A stretch of 64,000 nt of DNA from Reyranella massiliensis 521 (GTDB lineage: Bacteria; Pseudomonadota; Alphaproteobacteria; Reyranellales; Reyranellaceae), in NCBI RefSeq assembly GCF_000312425.1, contig NZ_HE997181.1, positions 3,136,729-3,200,728 of the forward strand. The letters are read 5' to 3'. Under the pieces are notes generated by a model, which saw only the letters and a list, made by a program, of their open reading frames with translations, searched no databases and was not told the origin of the DNA. The translations under genes were made by a program, and so were the position numbers. Every line of letters begins with the position of its first letter. Position 1 is the stretch's first letter. Shown here in pieces: positions 52,811 to 61,622 of this stretch.

Positions 52811-53637
52811 CATCGGCGCGACGAGGCTTCCTCTCGGCCCTCGTCGGCCTCCTCGGTGGATGCTCTCCCGCGGCGCTTCTCAATACGACGGTCGCACGCG
52901 ACGGGTATATGCTCGCGTCCGACATTCCATACGGCAGCCACCCTCGCCAGAAGCTCGATGTCTACAAGGCCGAAAAGCCGAGGACCGGCGGCAGGAGCGT
53001 CATCTTCTTCTACGGTGGGTCTTGGGATTCAGGCACGAAGAGCGACTATCTGTTCGTCGGTCAGGCGCTGGCCTCGCACGGCGTGACGACGATCATTCCC
53101 GACTATCGCGTCTATCCGGAGGCTCTGTATCCAACCTTCATCGAGGACTGCGCCTTGGCCACGCGGTGGGCAGTCAAAGAAGCCTCGGTTGAACGACTGT
53201 TCGTCGCCGGCCATTCCGCCGGCGGCTACAACGCCATGATGCTTGCCGCCAACACATCGTATCTCTCGGCTGCCGGCGTCGACCGCATGCAGCTCGCGGG
53301 TGCCATCGGGATCGCCGGCCCCTACGATTTCCTGCCGCTCTCGTCGCGCCGCCTTCAGGAAATCTTCGGCGGCCCGGATCGCCGCGAAACCCAGCCCGTT
53401 TCCTACGCGAAGGCGCCGCTGCCCCCTATCCTGCTGTTGCACGGGACGGCAGACACGACCGTGAAACCCTTTAACAGCGAAAGGCTTGCCGCTGCCTGGC
53501 GGCGAACCGATGGCAAAGCCGACCTCAAGCTCTATCCCGGGGTCGACCATATCGAGATCGTCGGCGCCTTCTCGTCGCTCTTGCGCGGACGCGCGCCCAC
53601 CCTCGACGATACGCTCGCTTTCATCGAGCGCACCTGA
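52807..53637 (+). CDS. Tat-type lipoprotein alpha/beta hydrolase (esterase)
   Basis: A 276-residue carboxylesterase-like hydrolase. SARRGFL plus the lipobox LGGC (Cys19) predict a Tat-exported, lipid-anchored protein. The oxyanion region is [10 protein letters not shown], nucleophile S137 in GHSAGG, with GTADTTVKP (acid region) and VDHIEIVG (His). It overlaps the oxidase gene by ATGA and so belongs to the same transcript. Substrate unknown. Confidence 0.9.
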   Translation: MTSARRGFLSALVGLLGGCSPAALLNTTVARDGYMLASDIPYGSHPRQKLDVYKAEKPRTGGRSVIFFYGGSWDSGTKSDYLFVGQALASHGVTTIIPDYRVYPEALYPTFIEDCALATRWAVKEASVERLFVAGHSAGGYNAMMLAANTSYLSAAGVDRMQLAGAIGIAGPYDFLPLSSRRLQEIFGGPDRRETQPVSYAKAPLPPILLLHGTADTTVKPFNSERLAAAWRRTDGKADLKLYPGVDHIEIVGAFSSLLRGRAPTLDDTLAFIERT

Positions 53638-53741
53638 TCCGCTTCGCGGAAGGCTAATCTGCCATACGGTCCGTGGGGTGGCGGCAATGCCGCGGCTTCG
53701 CTAATGCTTGGGCAAATTCACCCAGCGGGGAAAACGGCACG

Positions 53742-54716
53742 ATGATCAAGACGCGCTTCACGGAAATGTTCGGCATCAAGCACCCGATCGTACAGGGCGG
53801 CATGCAGTGGGTCGGCCGCGCCGAACTCACCTCGGCGGTTGCCAATGCAGGTGCGCTGGGCTTCCTCACCGGCCTCACCCAGCCGACGCCGGACGATCTG
53901 CGCAAGGAGATCAAGCGCTGCCGGGAGATGACGGATCAGCCGTTCGGCGTGAACCTGACCATCCTGCCGACGCTCGTGCCGCGGCCCTACGGCGAATACA
54001 TCGACGCCATCATCGATTCTGGCATCAAGATCGTCGAAACTGCCGGCAACAACCCCAAGCCCTTCCTGCCCAAGATGAAGGAAGCGGGCATCAAGGTGAT
54101 CCACAAGTGCACCTCGGTTCGCCATGGCATCTCGGCCGAGAAGGTCGGTGTCGATGCGATCTCGATGGACGGCTTCGAGTGCGCCGGCCATCCCGGCGAG
54201 GACGACGTGCCGAACCTCGTGCTGCTGCCGGCCGCGGCCAACGTCATCAAGATCCCGATGATCGCCTCCGGCGGCTTTGCCGATGCGCGCGGTCTGGTAG
54301 CCGCACTGGCGCTGGGCTGCGAAGGCATCAACATGGGCACGCGCTTCATGGCGACCAAGGAAGCGCCGATCCATCAGAACGTGAAAGAGAAGATCGTCTC
54401 CTCCGACGAGCGCAACACGGCGCTGATCCTGCGCACCATGCGCAACACCAGCCGCGTCTTCGGCAATTCCGTCGCCAAGAAGGCGATCGAGATGGAAGGC
54501 GAAGGCAAGACCATCCAGGAGATCGGCCCCTTCGTAGCCGGCGCCAAGGGCAAGGTCGTCTACGAAACCGGCGACCTCGAGCACGGCATCTGGTCGGCCG
54601 GTACCTGCATGGGCCTGATCAACGACATTCCGACCTGCAAGGAGCTGGTCGAGCGCATCGTCAGCGAAGCCGAAGAGATGATCCGCGGCAAGCTCGCCAA
54701 GGCCATCGCGGCCTAA
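53742..54716 (+). CDS. Nitronate monooxygenase family protein
   Basis: A 324-residue FMN TIM-barrel enzyme. GIKHPIVQGGMQWVG at the start, DAISMDGFECAGHPGEDD and IKIPMIASGGFADARGLVAAL are characteristic. Members oxidise alkyl nitronates or act as related FMN oxidoreductases; the natural substrate here is unknown. Start at 53742 preceded by GGGGAAAACGGC. Convergent with the small membrane protein gene (12-base gap). Confidence 0.93.
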   Translation: MIKTRFTEMFGIKHPIVQGGMQWVGRAELTSAVANAGALGFLTGLTQPTPDDLRKEIKRCREMTDQPFGVNLTILPTLVPRPYGEYIDAIIDSGIKIVETAGNNPKPFLPKMKEAGIKVIHKCTSVRHGISAEKVGVDAISMDGFECAGHPGEDDVPNLVLLPAAANVIKIPMIASGGFADARGLVAALALGCEGINMGTRFMATKEAPIHQNVKEKIVSSDERNTALILRTMRNTSRVFGNSVAKKAIEMEGEGKTIQEIGPFVAGAKGKVVYETGDLEHGIWSAGTCMGLINDIPTCKELVERIVSEAEEMIRGKLAKAIAA

Positions 54717-54728
54717 GACAGACGCTGT

Positions 54729-55127
54729 TTAGCTGGCTGGAGGCGCCTTGCGGTGCTTCCACCAGCGCCACAGCAAGCCAATGGCCGGCGGCAACAGGCA
54801 GAGGCCGACCACCATGATGGCGATTGCCGCGAGAAGGCAGTTCCAGCCCCTCCTGATGCCGACCGTACATTCGTAGTCGAAAGCGATGTAGCCGAGCGCC
54901 AGCAGCATGATCGGACTGGCGAACACGGCGACCGCCCAGAGCTTCCAGCCCGGCGCCTCGACGCCCGGCCACCATTGACAGACGTAAGAGCTGACGAAGG
55001 CACCGGCGAGCAGCGCCACGGCGCAGATCAGCCCGGCCTGCGCATCGAGAAACAACGTCCCCGCCGCGCCGCCCACAAGGACGGCGCCAACGAGATGGCC
55101 CATGACGAAGGGATTGATGCGCAGCAT
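54729..55127 (-). CDS. Small four-helix membrane protein, unknown function
   Basis: A 132-residue protein with four clear hydrophobic stretches (GHLVGAVLVGGAAGTLFL; AVALLAGAFVSSYV; LWAVAVFASPIMLLALGY; AAIAIMVVGLCLLPPAIGLL) and a basic tail RWWKHRKAPP. No family recognised. It begins 4 bases after the alpha/beta hydrolase stop on the minus strand, so the two are probably co-transcribed. Confidence 0.7.
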   Translation of the reverse strand: MLRINPFVMGHLVGAVLVGGAAGTLFLDAQAGLICAVALLAGAFVSSYVCQWWPGVEAPGWKLWAVAVFASPIMLLALGYIAFDYECTVGIRRGWNCLLAAIAIMVVGLCLLPPAIGLLWRWWKHRKAPPAS

Positions 55128-55131
55128 GACC

Positions 55132-55929
55132 TCATGACGCGATCAGGCGTGCGACCGCTTCCGGATGACTATCCAGCATGCCATGGTTGGCTCCGGCAAG
55201 CGCCTCCATGCGGGCATTGGGCAGCAGCTTCAGCAGGCCGCGACCAATTGCCTGCACGATCTCTGGACTGCGATCTCCATAGGCCACCAGCACCGGGTGG
55301 TCGAGGGCGCGGAGCTGCTCCGCCGTCGCGGTATCGTTGAAGCTGCTGCGTACGTCGAGTGCGTTGCGCGGAGCATTGGCCTCGAGATAGCCGCGCACGG
55401 GCTCGGGCATGCGCGCGAAGGCACCCTCGCCAAACCAATAGTCGACCATCAGGCGCACGACGGCCGGCTCCCCCACGGCGGCTCGGCTGGCGTAGTTCTC
55501 GAAATGCGCCGTCGCAGGATCGAGAGCGCTCTTGTCATTCGTGAGTTGCAGAGCGCGGAAGAACACCGGCTCGAATAAGACCAGGCGCTCGACTGTTCCC
55601 GTGGTCGCTTGCAGCGCGGCTTGCAGCGCGACCACGCCGCCATAGGAATGGCCAGCCAATCGGACCGGCTGCCCGCAGCTCTCGGCCAGCCGCACCACAG
55701 CGGCGCCCATCAACGCTGCGCGGCCGACCGGCTCGTCCGGCACGCCATCCGATCCACCGTAACCCGGCAGATCGACTGCCAGTACGCGGAAGCGGTCCCT
55801 GAGATGTGGTGCGACCCGCGCCCAGGATCGGCTGTCGCCCGGCGAGCCATGGACCAGCAGCAGCGGCGCCCCCTCGCCTTCGTCGCGATAGGTGAGCTTC
55901 TTGCCCTGGGGCAGATCGAAAGTTGGCAT
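55132..55929 (-). CDS. Alpha/beta hydrolase
   Basis: A 265-residue hydrolase. PLLLVHGSPGDSRSW (oxyanion), GHSYGG with nucleophile S95, VAYGDRSPEIV (acid region) and GANHGMLDSHPE (His) are all present. Start at the ATG 55929, where homology-like sequence begins; the longer frame extends into the MarR promoter region. Divergent from the MarR gene; the 188-base gap holds the 25-bp palindrome. Confidence 0.9.
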   Translation of the reverse strand: MPTFDLPQGKKLTYRDEGEGAPLLLVHGSPGDSRSWARVAPHLRDRFRVLAVDLPGYGGSDGVPDEPVGRAALMGAAVVRLAESCGQPVRLAGHSYGGVVALQAALQATTGTVERLVLFEPVFFRALQLTNDKSALDPATAHFENYASRAAVGEPAVVRLMVDYWFGEGAFARMPEPVRGYLEANAPRNALDVRSSFNDTATAEQLRALDHPVLVAYGDRSPEIVQAIGRGLLKLLPNARMEALAGANHGMLDSHPEAVARLIAS

Positions 55930-56085
55930 CAGCGGGCTCCATTCAGAACCAGTATGGTCGACGCCCGGGTGGGCGTGCAGCAATACGCGATAAACTTGCC
56001 TTGTCTTCAACCGTCTTACATCCCGCGCCGGCCTGCAACAGTCACTGCCCGGTAGCACCAGTTACCGCGGCAACGGCTATTCCCA

Positions 56086-56110
56086 TGTATATACAATTAT
56101 TGTATATACA
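56086..56110. promoter_or_regulatory. Large palindromic operator upstream of the MarR-MFS operon
   Basis: Perfect 12-bp arms tgtatatacaat/attgtatataca around one central T, an AT-rich island in GC-rich DNA, ending 7 bases before the MarR start. Size and symmetry fit a MarR dimer site overlapping the promoter. Confidence 0.75.
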
Positions 56111-56117
56111 GACAATT

Positions 56118-56582
56118 ATGCCGAAAAAGCCACAATCCCCCAAGACGCTTAGGAGCGACGCCCGCAACGCCATTGATGCTTGCGCCGGCTGGAACGTCCG
56201 CGCCGCCGCCCGGCGCATCACCAAGTTCCTCGAATTACGGCTGGAGGCGGCGGACTTGTCCTTCGCCCAGTTCGGCCTCATGGCGGAGATCGCCGCGGCA
56301 TCGGACGACTCGATTTCCGCCCTTGCCGGGCGCATGGGCCTGGACCAGTCCACCCTCTCCCGCACCCTGCGCACGCTGGAGAACGAGGGGCTGGTCGAGA
56401 TCGCCGTCGCCGAAGCCGACCAGCGTCGCAAGCTCGTTTGGCTGACGGAGAAAGGTGCACGGCGCCTCGAAGCAGCGCTCGCGGTCTGGCGCAAGGCCCA
56501 TGCCGAGCTGGAGCGGTTGCTGTCGGTCGATCTCGTGCGTCGCCTGGCCCTCGAAACCGAAGCCCTGGTAGAGGACCGTTGA
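56118..56582 (+). CDS. MarR family transcriptional regulator
   Basis: A 154-residue winged-helix protein with recognition region ISALAGRMGLDQSTLSRTL and wing EAVAEADQRRKLVWLT-like segment. Start at MPKKPQ, after the palindrome; longer in-frame starts would cross it. The MFS gene follows after one base, so this is a regulator-transporter operon. The regulator probably represses its own operon through the 25-bp site. Ligand unknown. Confidence 0.9.
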   Translation: MPKKPQSPKTLRSDARNAIDACAGWNVRAAARRITKFLELRLEAADLSFAQFGLMAEIAAASDDSISALAGRMGLDQSTLSRTLRTLENEGLVEIAVAEADQRRKLVWLTEKGARRLEAALAVWRKAHAELERLLSVDLVRRLALETEALVEDR

Positions 56583-56583
56583 G

Positions 56584-57816
56584 ATGAAGCCGGATACAGC
56601 GACTCTAGACAGTCGCACCGCCTGGGTCGTGGCCTGGGCCGCCCTTGCGATCCTCACCCTGTGCTATGGCGCGCCGCTGATCTCGGTGGTGGCGCTTAAG
56701 CCCATGGCTGCCGACCTCGATGCACCGCGCTCCGGTCCAGCGGCTGCCGGCGCCCTGACCTATCTCGGCGCGGCCTTCGGCGGCATCGTGGCGGGTTGGC
56801 TCGCTGGCCGCCTCGGCATCCGTCGCATCGTGCTGTTCGGCGCGGCCATGATGGCAGCCGGCCTTGTCGTCTCGGCGTCCGGCGGACTCTTCTTGCTCTA
56901 CGCCGGTCACGGCGTCCTGATGGGCCTGTTCGGCACCTCGTGCATGTTCTCGCCGCTCATCACCTATGTAAGCCGCTGGTTCGAACGACGGCGCGGCGCT
57001 GCCGTGGCGTTGATCTCGTCCGGCCAGTCGGTCGCCGGTGCCGTCTGGCCACCGCTCCTGCAGTACGGCATCGACGAGGTGGGCTGGCGCTGGACCATGG
57101 TCCTGTTCGCGGCCTTGGTCGTCGTGGCTGTGGCCGGCCTCACCATCGGTTTTCTGCAGGCCCCGCCCGATGCCACCAGGGCGAGCGGCACCACCGGCGG
57201 CAGTCCGCGCAGCACCGCGAGCCTCGGCCTGTCGCCCAACCTCGTCATGATCCTGCTCATGGTGGCGGTCTTCTGCTGCTGTGTACCGATGGCGGTGCCG
57301 ATGCAGCACATCGTGGCCTTCTGCAGCGACCTGGGATTTGCCTCGCAGTACAGCGCGGCAATGCTCTCGGTCCTGCTGGGCAGCGCCTTCCTCGCGCGCC
57401 AGTTCTGGGGCTGGCTCGCGGACCGGATCGGCGGCATCCAGACCCTGCTCTGGAGTTCGCTCGCCCAGGCCACCGCCCTGGTCGGCTTCCTGCTCACCAG
57501 GGATCAGGCCGCGCTCTTTACGATCTCGGCGGCCTTCGGCTTCGGCCTCTCGGGCCTCCTGCCCGCCTACGTCATCGCCGTGCGCGAATACTATTCCATC
57601 GAGGAAGCGAACTGGCGCATTCCGACGGTGCTGTTCGCTGGGCTGCTGGGCATGGCGGCCGGCGGTTGGGGCGCCGGCCTCCTCTATGATTATTTCGGCG
57701 ACTACATGTCGGCCTTTTCGGTCGGCATGGTCTTCAACATTCTGAATCTCGGCGTGCTTTTCTTTCTGGTCCTGCGCCAGCGGGGGCCACGCCGATTCGT
57801 CCTTACACCAGGTTGA
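56584..57816 (+). CDS. MFS transporter
   Basis: A 410-residue 12-helix major facilitator with the loop motif VAGWLAGRLGIRRIVLFGA (helix 2-3) and WGWLADRIGGIQTLL in the second half. The pattern resembles monocarboxylate/oxalate-type MFS members. Co-transcribed with the MarR gene. Its 3' end overlaps the convergent VOC gene by 14 bases. Confidence 0.9.
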   Translation: MKPDTATLDSRTAWVVAWAALAILTLCYGAPLISVVALKPMAADLDAPRSGPAAAGALTYLGAAFGGIVAGWLAGRLGIRRIVLFGAAMMAAGLVVSASGGLFLLYAGHGVLMGLFGTSCMFSPLITYVSRWFERRRGAAVALISSGQSVAGAVWPPLLQYGIDEVGWRWTMVLFAALVVVAVAGLTIGFLQAPPDATRASGTTGGSPRSTASLGLSPNLVMILLMVAVFCCCVPMAVPMQHIVAFCSDLGFASQYSAAMLSVLLGSAFLARQFWGWLADRIGGIQTLLWSSLAQATALVGFLLTRDQAALFTISAAFGFGLSGLLPAYVIAVREYYSIEEANWRIPTVLFAGLLGMAAGGWGAGLLYDYFGDYMSAFSVGMVFNILNLGVLFFLVLRQRGPRRFVLTPG

Positions 57817-58552
57817 TGCGGCAGCCGCAGACCTCGACCTGCGCCGGCCCGTGCTTGCGGCCGCGCTTCTCCGCCGCCGCCAGCACACGCTCACGGTCGA
57901 CCACGCTGACGTCGTAGGCCGAGATACCCGGTCCACGGCCATCGACCGCCGGCACGAAGCGGATCTGCGAACCATCGAGCCTGATGATGTTGTCCGTGGC
58001 CGGACGATTGAGAATCTTCGACCAGGTCGCCGCCGCCTTGTCCGGATCGTCGTGCTGGATCTCGACGCCGGCCAGGCCATTGGTGACATCCGACCGCGCG
58101 TGCTTCAGCCAATCCTTCTCGGCTGGTGGCCACCACAGGGCCGGATCGGTGCCCTTGGGTGCGAACGTCGTGTCGAGCGACAGCAGCACGCCCGTCGTGT
58201 CCGAGGGATGGAAGTGCGTGTACTGGTACTCAGGCAGGTCCTTCTGGGCGACGGCGCGGACGCCGAGGCCGGTGACGTGCTGGCGTTCGGCCGCGGCGTC
58301 GGGAACCTGAAGGATGACCATATAGCCGCCATCGCCCTTGCGACGCTCGATGTAGCGGCCGGCGGACGTGCCCTCCTGGAAGGGCGTCACGATCTCGAGG
58401 AAGTCGTGTCCGATGGGGCAGACGACGTTCACCAGACCCCACTTGGCCACGCCAGGGTCGCGATAGGCGACCTCGATCCCGAGAATGTCGCACAGTTCTT
58501 CGCGCGAACTTTCGAGGTCCTTGCAGACGAAAACGCACTGCCTCAGTCTCAT
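57803..58552 (-). CDS. VOC (glyoxalase/dioxygenase superfamily) protein
   Basis: A 249-residue protein with an N-terminal VOC module (MRLRQCVFVCKDLESSREE, FLEIVTPFQEGTSAGRY) and a second one (GVEIQHDDPDKAAATWSKIL). The module start and the H/E metal-ligand-like positions are visible, but the activity (glyoxalase, dioxygenase, epimerase or ligand binding) cannot be assigned. Divergent from the LivM-like gene with 43 bases between starts. Confidence 0.87.
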   Translation of the reverse strand: MRLRQCVFVCKDLESSREELCDILGIEVAYRDPGVAKWGLVNVVCPIGHDFLEIVTPFQEGTSAGRYIERRKGDGGYMVILQVPDAAAERQHVTGLGVRAVAQKDLPEYQYTHFHPSDTTGVLLSLDTTFAPKGTDPALWWPPAEKDWLKHARSDVTNGLAGVEIQHDDPDKAAATWSKILNRPATDNIIRLDGSQIRFVPAVDGRGPGISAYDVSVVDRERVLAAAEKRGRKHGPAQVEVCGCRINLV

Positions 58553-58595
58553 CGCTTCGCTCCCATTTCCTGTCGGTTGCCGCTATCGTAGTGCC

Positions 58596-59549
58596 ATGCG
58601 GCCCATGCGAACTATGTATTTGTGGACCATGGGCTTCGTGGCAGCGGCCGCCCTCTCCTTTTGCCTGCCGGATTTTATTGTCTTTCGCTTCACGCAGGCC
58701 GTGATCTGGTCGATCGCGCTCGTGGGCCTCGTCATGCTGTGTGGCGTGAGCGGCCAGTTCTCCTTCGCCCAGGCCGCTCTTTTCGGCATTGGTGGCTATG
58801 GCGCCGCGATCCTCGGTACCCACACACCGCTGTCGACCTACTGGGGGATGGCGCTGGCGCCCGTGCTGGGTTTCGTTGCGGGCTATGGCCTCGGCCGTGT
58901 CGCCGGCCCGCACAATCTATGGACGCAGGCGCTGGTCACTTATGCGTTCGCCATTGCCTTCCCGCAACTTCTGCGGTGGCGACCAATCGAGCAGTGGACC
59001 GGCGGCGTCCAGGGCCTCTATCTCGATTTTCCGACGCCTCCGACAGACATGCTGAGCAACGACCGTTGGGCGTTTTTGATGGCGCTGTCGCTGCTGGCCC
59101 TGGGCCTCTGGCTCACGCACAACCTGATCGGCAGCCGCGTCGGCCGGGCCATGAAAGCGGCGCGCGACCAGGATCTCGCGGCAGCGGCACAGGGGATCAA
59201 GGTCGGCCAGGTGCGCGCCATGGCCTCCGGAATCGCCGGCGCCTATCTCGCCCTCGCAGGCTGCCTTTCGGCCTATCAGTTCGGATTCGTAGGACCGATG
59301 GCCTACAACTTTGCGCTCTCGGTCCAGATGCTGTTCGGCCTGGTTGTCGGCGGCATGTATTCGCTCGGCGGCGCGATCCTGGGCGGCCTGTTCCTGCAGT
59401 TCTTTCCCGACGTCACGGCGGGACTAGGAAAAGGCCTGTCGGCGCTGCTCTATGCCGTGCTGTTGATCGCCGCGATAGTGGCGATGCCGGACGGCGTGGC
59501 GGGCGCTCTGTCCCGCCTCGCCGTCCGGATCAAGCTCAGACGCCCTTGA
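58596..59549 (+). CDS. Branched-chain amino acid-type ABC transporter permease (LivM-like), orphan
   Basis: A 317-residue permease with about nine helices. LCGVSGQFSFAQAALFGIGGYGAA is the LivM/LivH signature in shortened form, and the EAA-like loop is RAMKAARDQDLAAAAQGIKV. No LivH, LivG, LivF or LivJ gene is beside it, so it must join subunits encoded elsewhere or be a relict. It is convergent with a crotonase gene, overlapping it by 14 bases. Confidence 0.87.
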   Translation: MRPMRTMYLWTMGFVAAAALSFCLPDFIVFRFTQAVIWSIALVGLVMLCGVSGQFSFAQAALFGIGGYGAAILGTHTPLSTYWGMALAPVLGFVAGYGLGRVAGPHNLWTQALVTYAFAIAFPQLLRWRPIEQWTGGVQGLYLDFPTPPTDMLSNDRWAFLMALSLLALGLWLTHNLIGSRVGRAMKAARDQDLAAAAQGIKVGQVRAMASGIAGAYLALAGCLSAYQFGFVGPMAYNFALSVQMLFGLVVGGMYSLGGAILGGLFLQFFPDVTAGLGKGLSALLYAVLLIAAIVAMPDGVAGALSRLAVRIKLRRP

Positions 59550-60327
59550 AGACCGGCGCGCGCTTTTCGACGAAGGCGCGGGCCGCTTCTTTGTGGTCTT
59601 CGGTCTCGCCGGTGCGGATCATGCGCGCGGCTTCGCTGTCCAGCGCCTCGGAGAGCGAGCCCTCTTCCGCCACCTTCATGTTCTTCTTCACATGCCACCA
59701 CGCGACGCGCGGACCGGCGGCGAGCTTCTTGGCGAAGGCCATGGTCTCGCTGTCGAGGTTGGCGTCGTCGACGATGCGGTTGGCGAGCCCCAGCTTCTCG
59801 ATCTGCTCGGCATTGAGAATTTCGGCGGTGAAGTAGAGCTCACGCGCCTTGGCCGTGCCGACCAGCTTGTGCAGGAAGTAGTGCGAACCGAAGTCGCCCG
59901 AGAAGCCCACCTTGGCAAAGGCCGTGGTCATGCGCGCGCTCTTGCCGGCGAAGCGCATGTCGGCCGCCAGCGCCAGCGACAGGCCGGCGCCCGCGGCGAC
60001 GCCGTTCACCATGGCGATCGTCGGCTTGCCCATTTCGTGCAGCAGTTCCGAGACGCGCATGCGGATGCGAATGTCGTGCACCTTGTCTTCGTAGGTCTTG
60101 TCCTGGTCACGACCGGCCGCCATCGACTTCACGTCGCCGCCGGCGCAGAAGGCCTTGTCGCCGGCGCCCCGCACCACCACGCAGCCGATGGCGCGGGTGC
60201 CCGCCGCTTCGTTGAGCGCATCGTCGAGCGCGCTCATCATGTCGCGGCTCAGCGCGTTCATGGCATCAGGCCGGTTCAGCACGATTTTCATCACGCCGTC
60301 TTCGACGGTTTTGATCAGGTGGGACAT
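59536..60327 (-). CDS. Enoyl-CoA hydratase/isomerase family protein
   Basis: A 263-residue crotonase. KIVLNRPDAMNALSRDMM, AFCAGGDVKSMA (oxyanion) and GVAAGAGLSLALAADMRFA with KVGFSGDFGSHYFL are typical. The ATG at 60327 is preceded by GGAGG; the extra residues further upstream look non-coding. Divergent from another crotonase gene, suggesting a shared acyl-CoA pathway. Confidence 0.92.
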   Translation of the reverse strand: MSHLIKTVEDGVMKIVLNRPDAMNALSRDMMSALDDALNEAAGTRAIGCVVVRGAGDKAFCAGGDVKSMAAGRDQDKTYEDKVHDIRIRMRVSELLHEMGKPTIAMVNGVAAGAGLSLALAADMRFAGKSARMTTAFAKVGFSGDFGSHYFLHKLVGTAKARELYFTAEILNAEQIEKLGLANRIVDDANLDSETMAFAKKLAAGPRVAWWHVKKNMKVAEEGSLSEALDSEAARMIRTGETEDHKEAARAFVEKRAPVFKGV

Positions 60328-60444
60328 CGACTTCCTCCAAGATTGCGATTCGCTGGGGTTGCGGCGAATGTTTCCCAAACCAACGAGTCACGCAACGACA
60401 TTCCGTCTTGCTGGGCGGAACCGATCATGAGGAGCGTTCGAGCC

Positions 60445-61302
60445 ATGAAATACGAGACCCTGCTGACCGATCTCGCAGACGGCGTGATGACGGTGACCCT
60501 CAACCGCCCCGACAAGCTGAACGCTTTTTCCACGGTCATGAGCCGGGAACTCATCGACTTCTTCCAGAGTGTCAATGCGATGGATGAGGTGCGCGCCGTC
60601 GTGGTGACGGGCGCCGGCCGCGCCTTTTGCGCCGGCGCCGATATTTCCGGCGGCAGCGGTGCCTTCACGGTCTGGAACGATGGCAATGCCCCGCAGAAGC
60701 GCGAGGCCAGCGATTCGATCACGCTTGCGATCTTCAATTGCCTGAAGCCGATCGTGGCCGCGATCAACGGCGCGGCCGTCGGCGTCGGCATCACCATGTG
60801 CCTGCCTATGGACATCCGCTTGATGTCGAGCGCCGCCCGCATCGGCTTCGTCTTCAACAAGCGCGGCATGGCCATGGAAGCCGGAAGCTGCTGGTTCCTG
60901 CCCCGCCTCGTCGGCATGCAGCAGGCGCAGGAATGGGTGATGACCGCCGAATTGTTCGGCGCCGAGGAAGCTTTGAAGGGCGGCCTCGTTCGTTCCGTCC
61001 ATGCGCCCGACGAACTGCTGTCCGCCGCGCAGGCGCTAGCGCGGAAATTTGCTGCCAGCACCTCCTCAGCCGTCGCCGCGGCGGTGAACCGCCGCCTGAT
61101 GTGGAGCATGTGGGGCGCCCAGGACCCGCTCGACGCGGTGACGCTCGACCTGCAGTGCGTCGGCCATCTCGCCGCCGGCGCCGATGCCCAGGAAGGGATC
61201 AAGTCCTTCTTCGAGAAGCGCGCGCCTGTCTTCCCGCTCAAGCCCTCGAAGGACATGCCGCCCTTCGGGCCGTGGGCTCACGCCCTCGACGGCAACAAGT
61301 AG
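60445..61302 (+). CDS. Enoyl-CoA hydratase/isomerase family protein
   Basis: A 285-residue crotonase with TVTLNRPDKLNAFSTVM, AFCAGADISGGSGAFTVW and GAAVGVGITMCLPMDIRLM. The C-terminus (AGADAQEGIKSFFEKRAPVFPL) is standard. AGGAG lies 10 bases before the chosen ATG; another in-frame ATG at 60427 is less likely. It faces the crotonase at 59536 across a 117-base gap without obvious operators. Confidence 0.92.
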   Translation: MKYETLLTDLADGVMTVTLNRPDKLNAFSTVMSRELIDFFQSVNAMDEVRAVVVTGAGRAFCAGADISGGSGAFTVWNDGNAPQKREASDSITLAIFNCLKPIVAAINGAAVGVGITMCLPMDIRLMSSAARIGFVFNKRGMAMEAGSCWFLPRLVGMQQAQEWVMTAELFGAEEALKGGLVRSVHAPDELLSAAQALARKFAASTSSAVAAAVNRRLMWSMWGAQDPLDAVTLDLQCVGHLAAGADAQEGIKSFFEKRAPVFPLKPSKDMPPFGPWAHALDGNK

Positions 61303-61622
61303 ACCCCGGGCGCATTGCCACATCGACGCTTCCGCCCCTGCCGTTCCTGGTTAGGGTCGGGCAAAGGCAGCGATCGGATGAAGGTGGTCTCGGATTCGGC
61401 CATGCGTCGAGTCCGTCCGGCTCCAGAAATCCCGAGCACCGAACGATGCCTGCGTTGTCGATCGACAAATGTCCGAGTTGGGCCAAGAGCGGCAGCGGAC
61501 GGGACCATAGCGGCCCGTTGGTTGAGCGGTTGATCTGCATCAAGGCCGCCTAGAGCCCCGCCTCCTTAGATGCGGCACCAGTCGATACTCAACGGAAACG
61601 AGATTGAGGAGGGGGGAAGTCC
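61303..61622 (+). other. 320-base gap before the arylsulfatase, holding its promoter
   Basis: No convincing coding sequence. It contains the FNR/FixK box at 61530-61543, a -10-like TTAGAT (61566-61571) and the ribosome site GGAGGGGGG near 61607-61615. The remainder shows nothing recognisable. Confidence 0.6.
61530..61543 (+). promoter_or_regulatory. Perfect FNR/FixK box upstream of the arylsulfatase
   Basis: TTGATCTGCATCAA is an exact TTGAT-N4-ATCAA site. With the TTAGAT element at 61566-61571 as -10, the start point falls near 61578 and the box is centred close to -41.5, the class II activator position. Confidence 0.65.
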
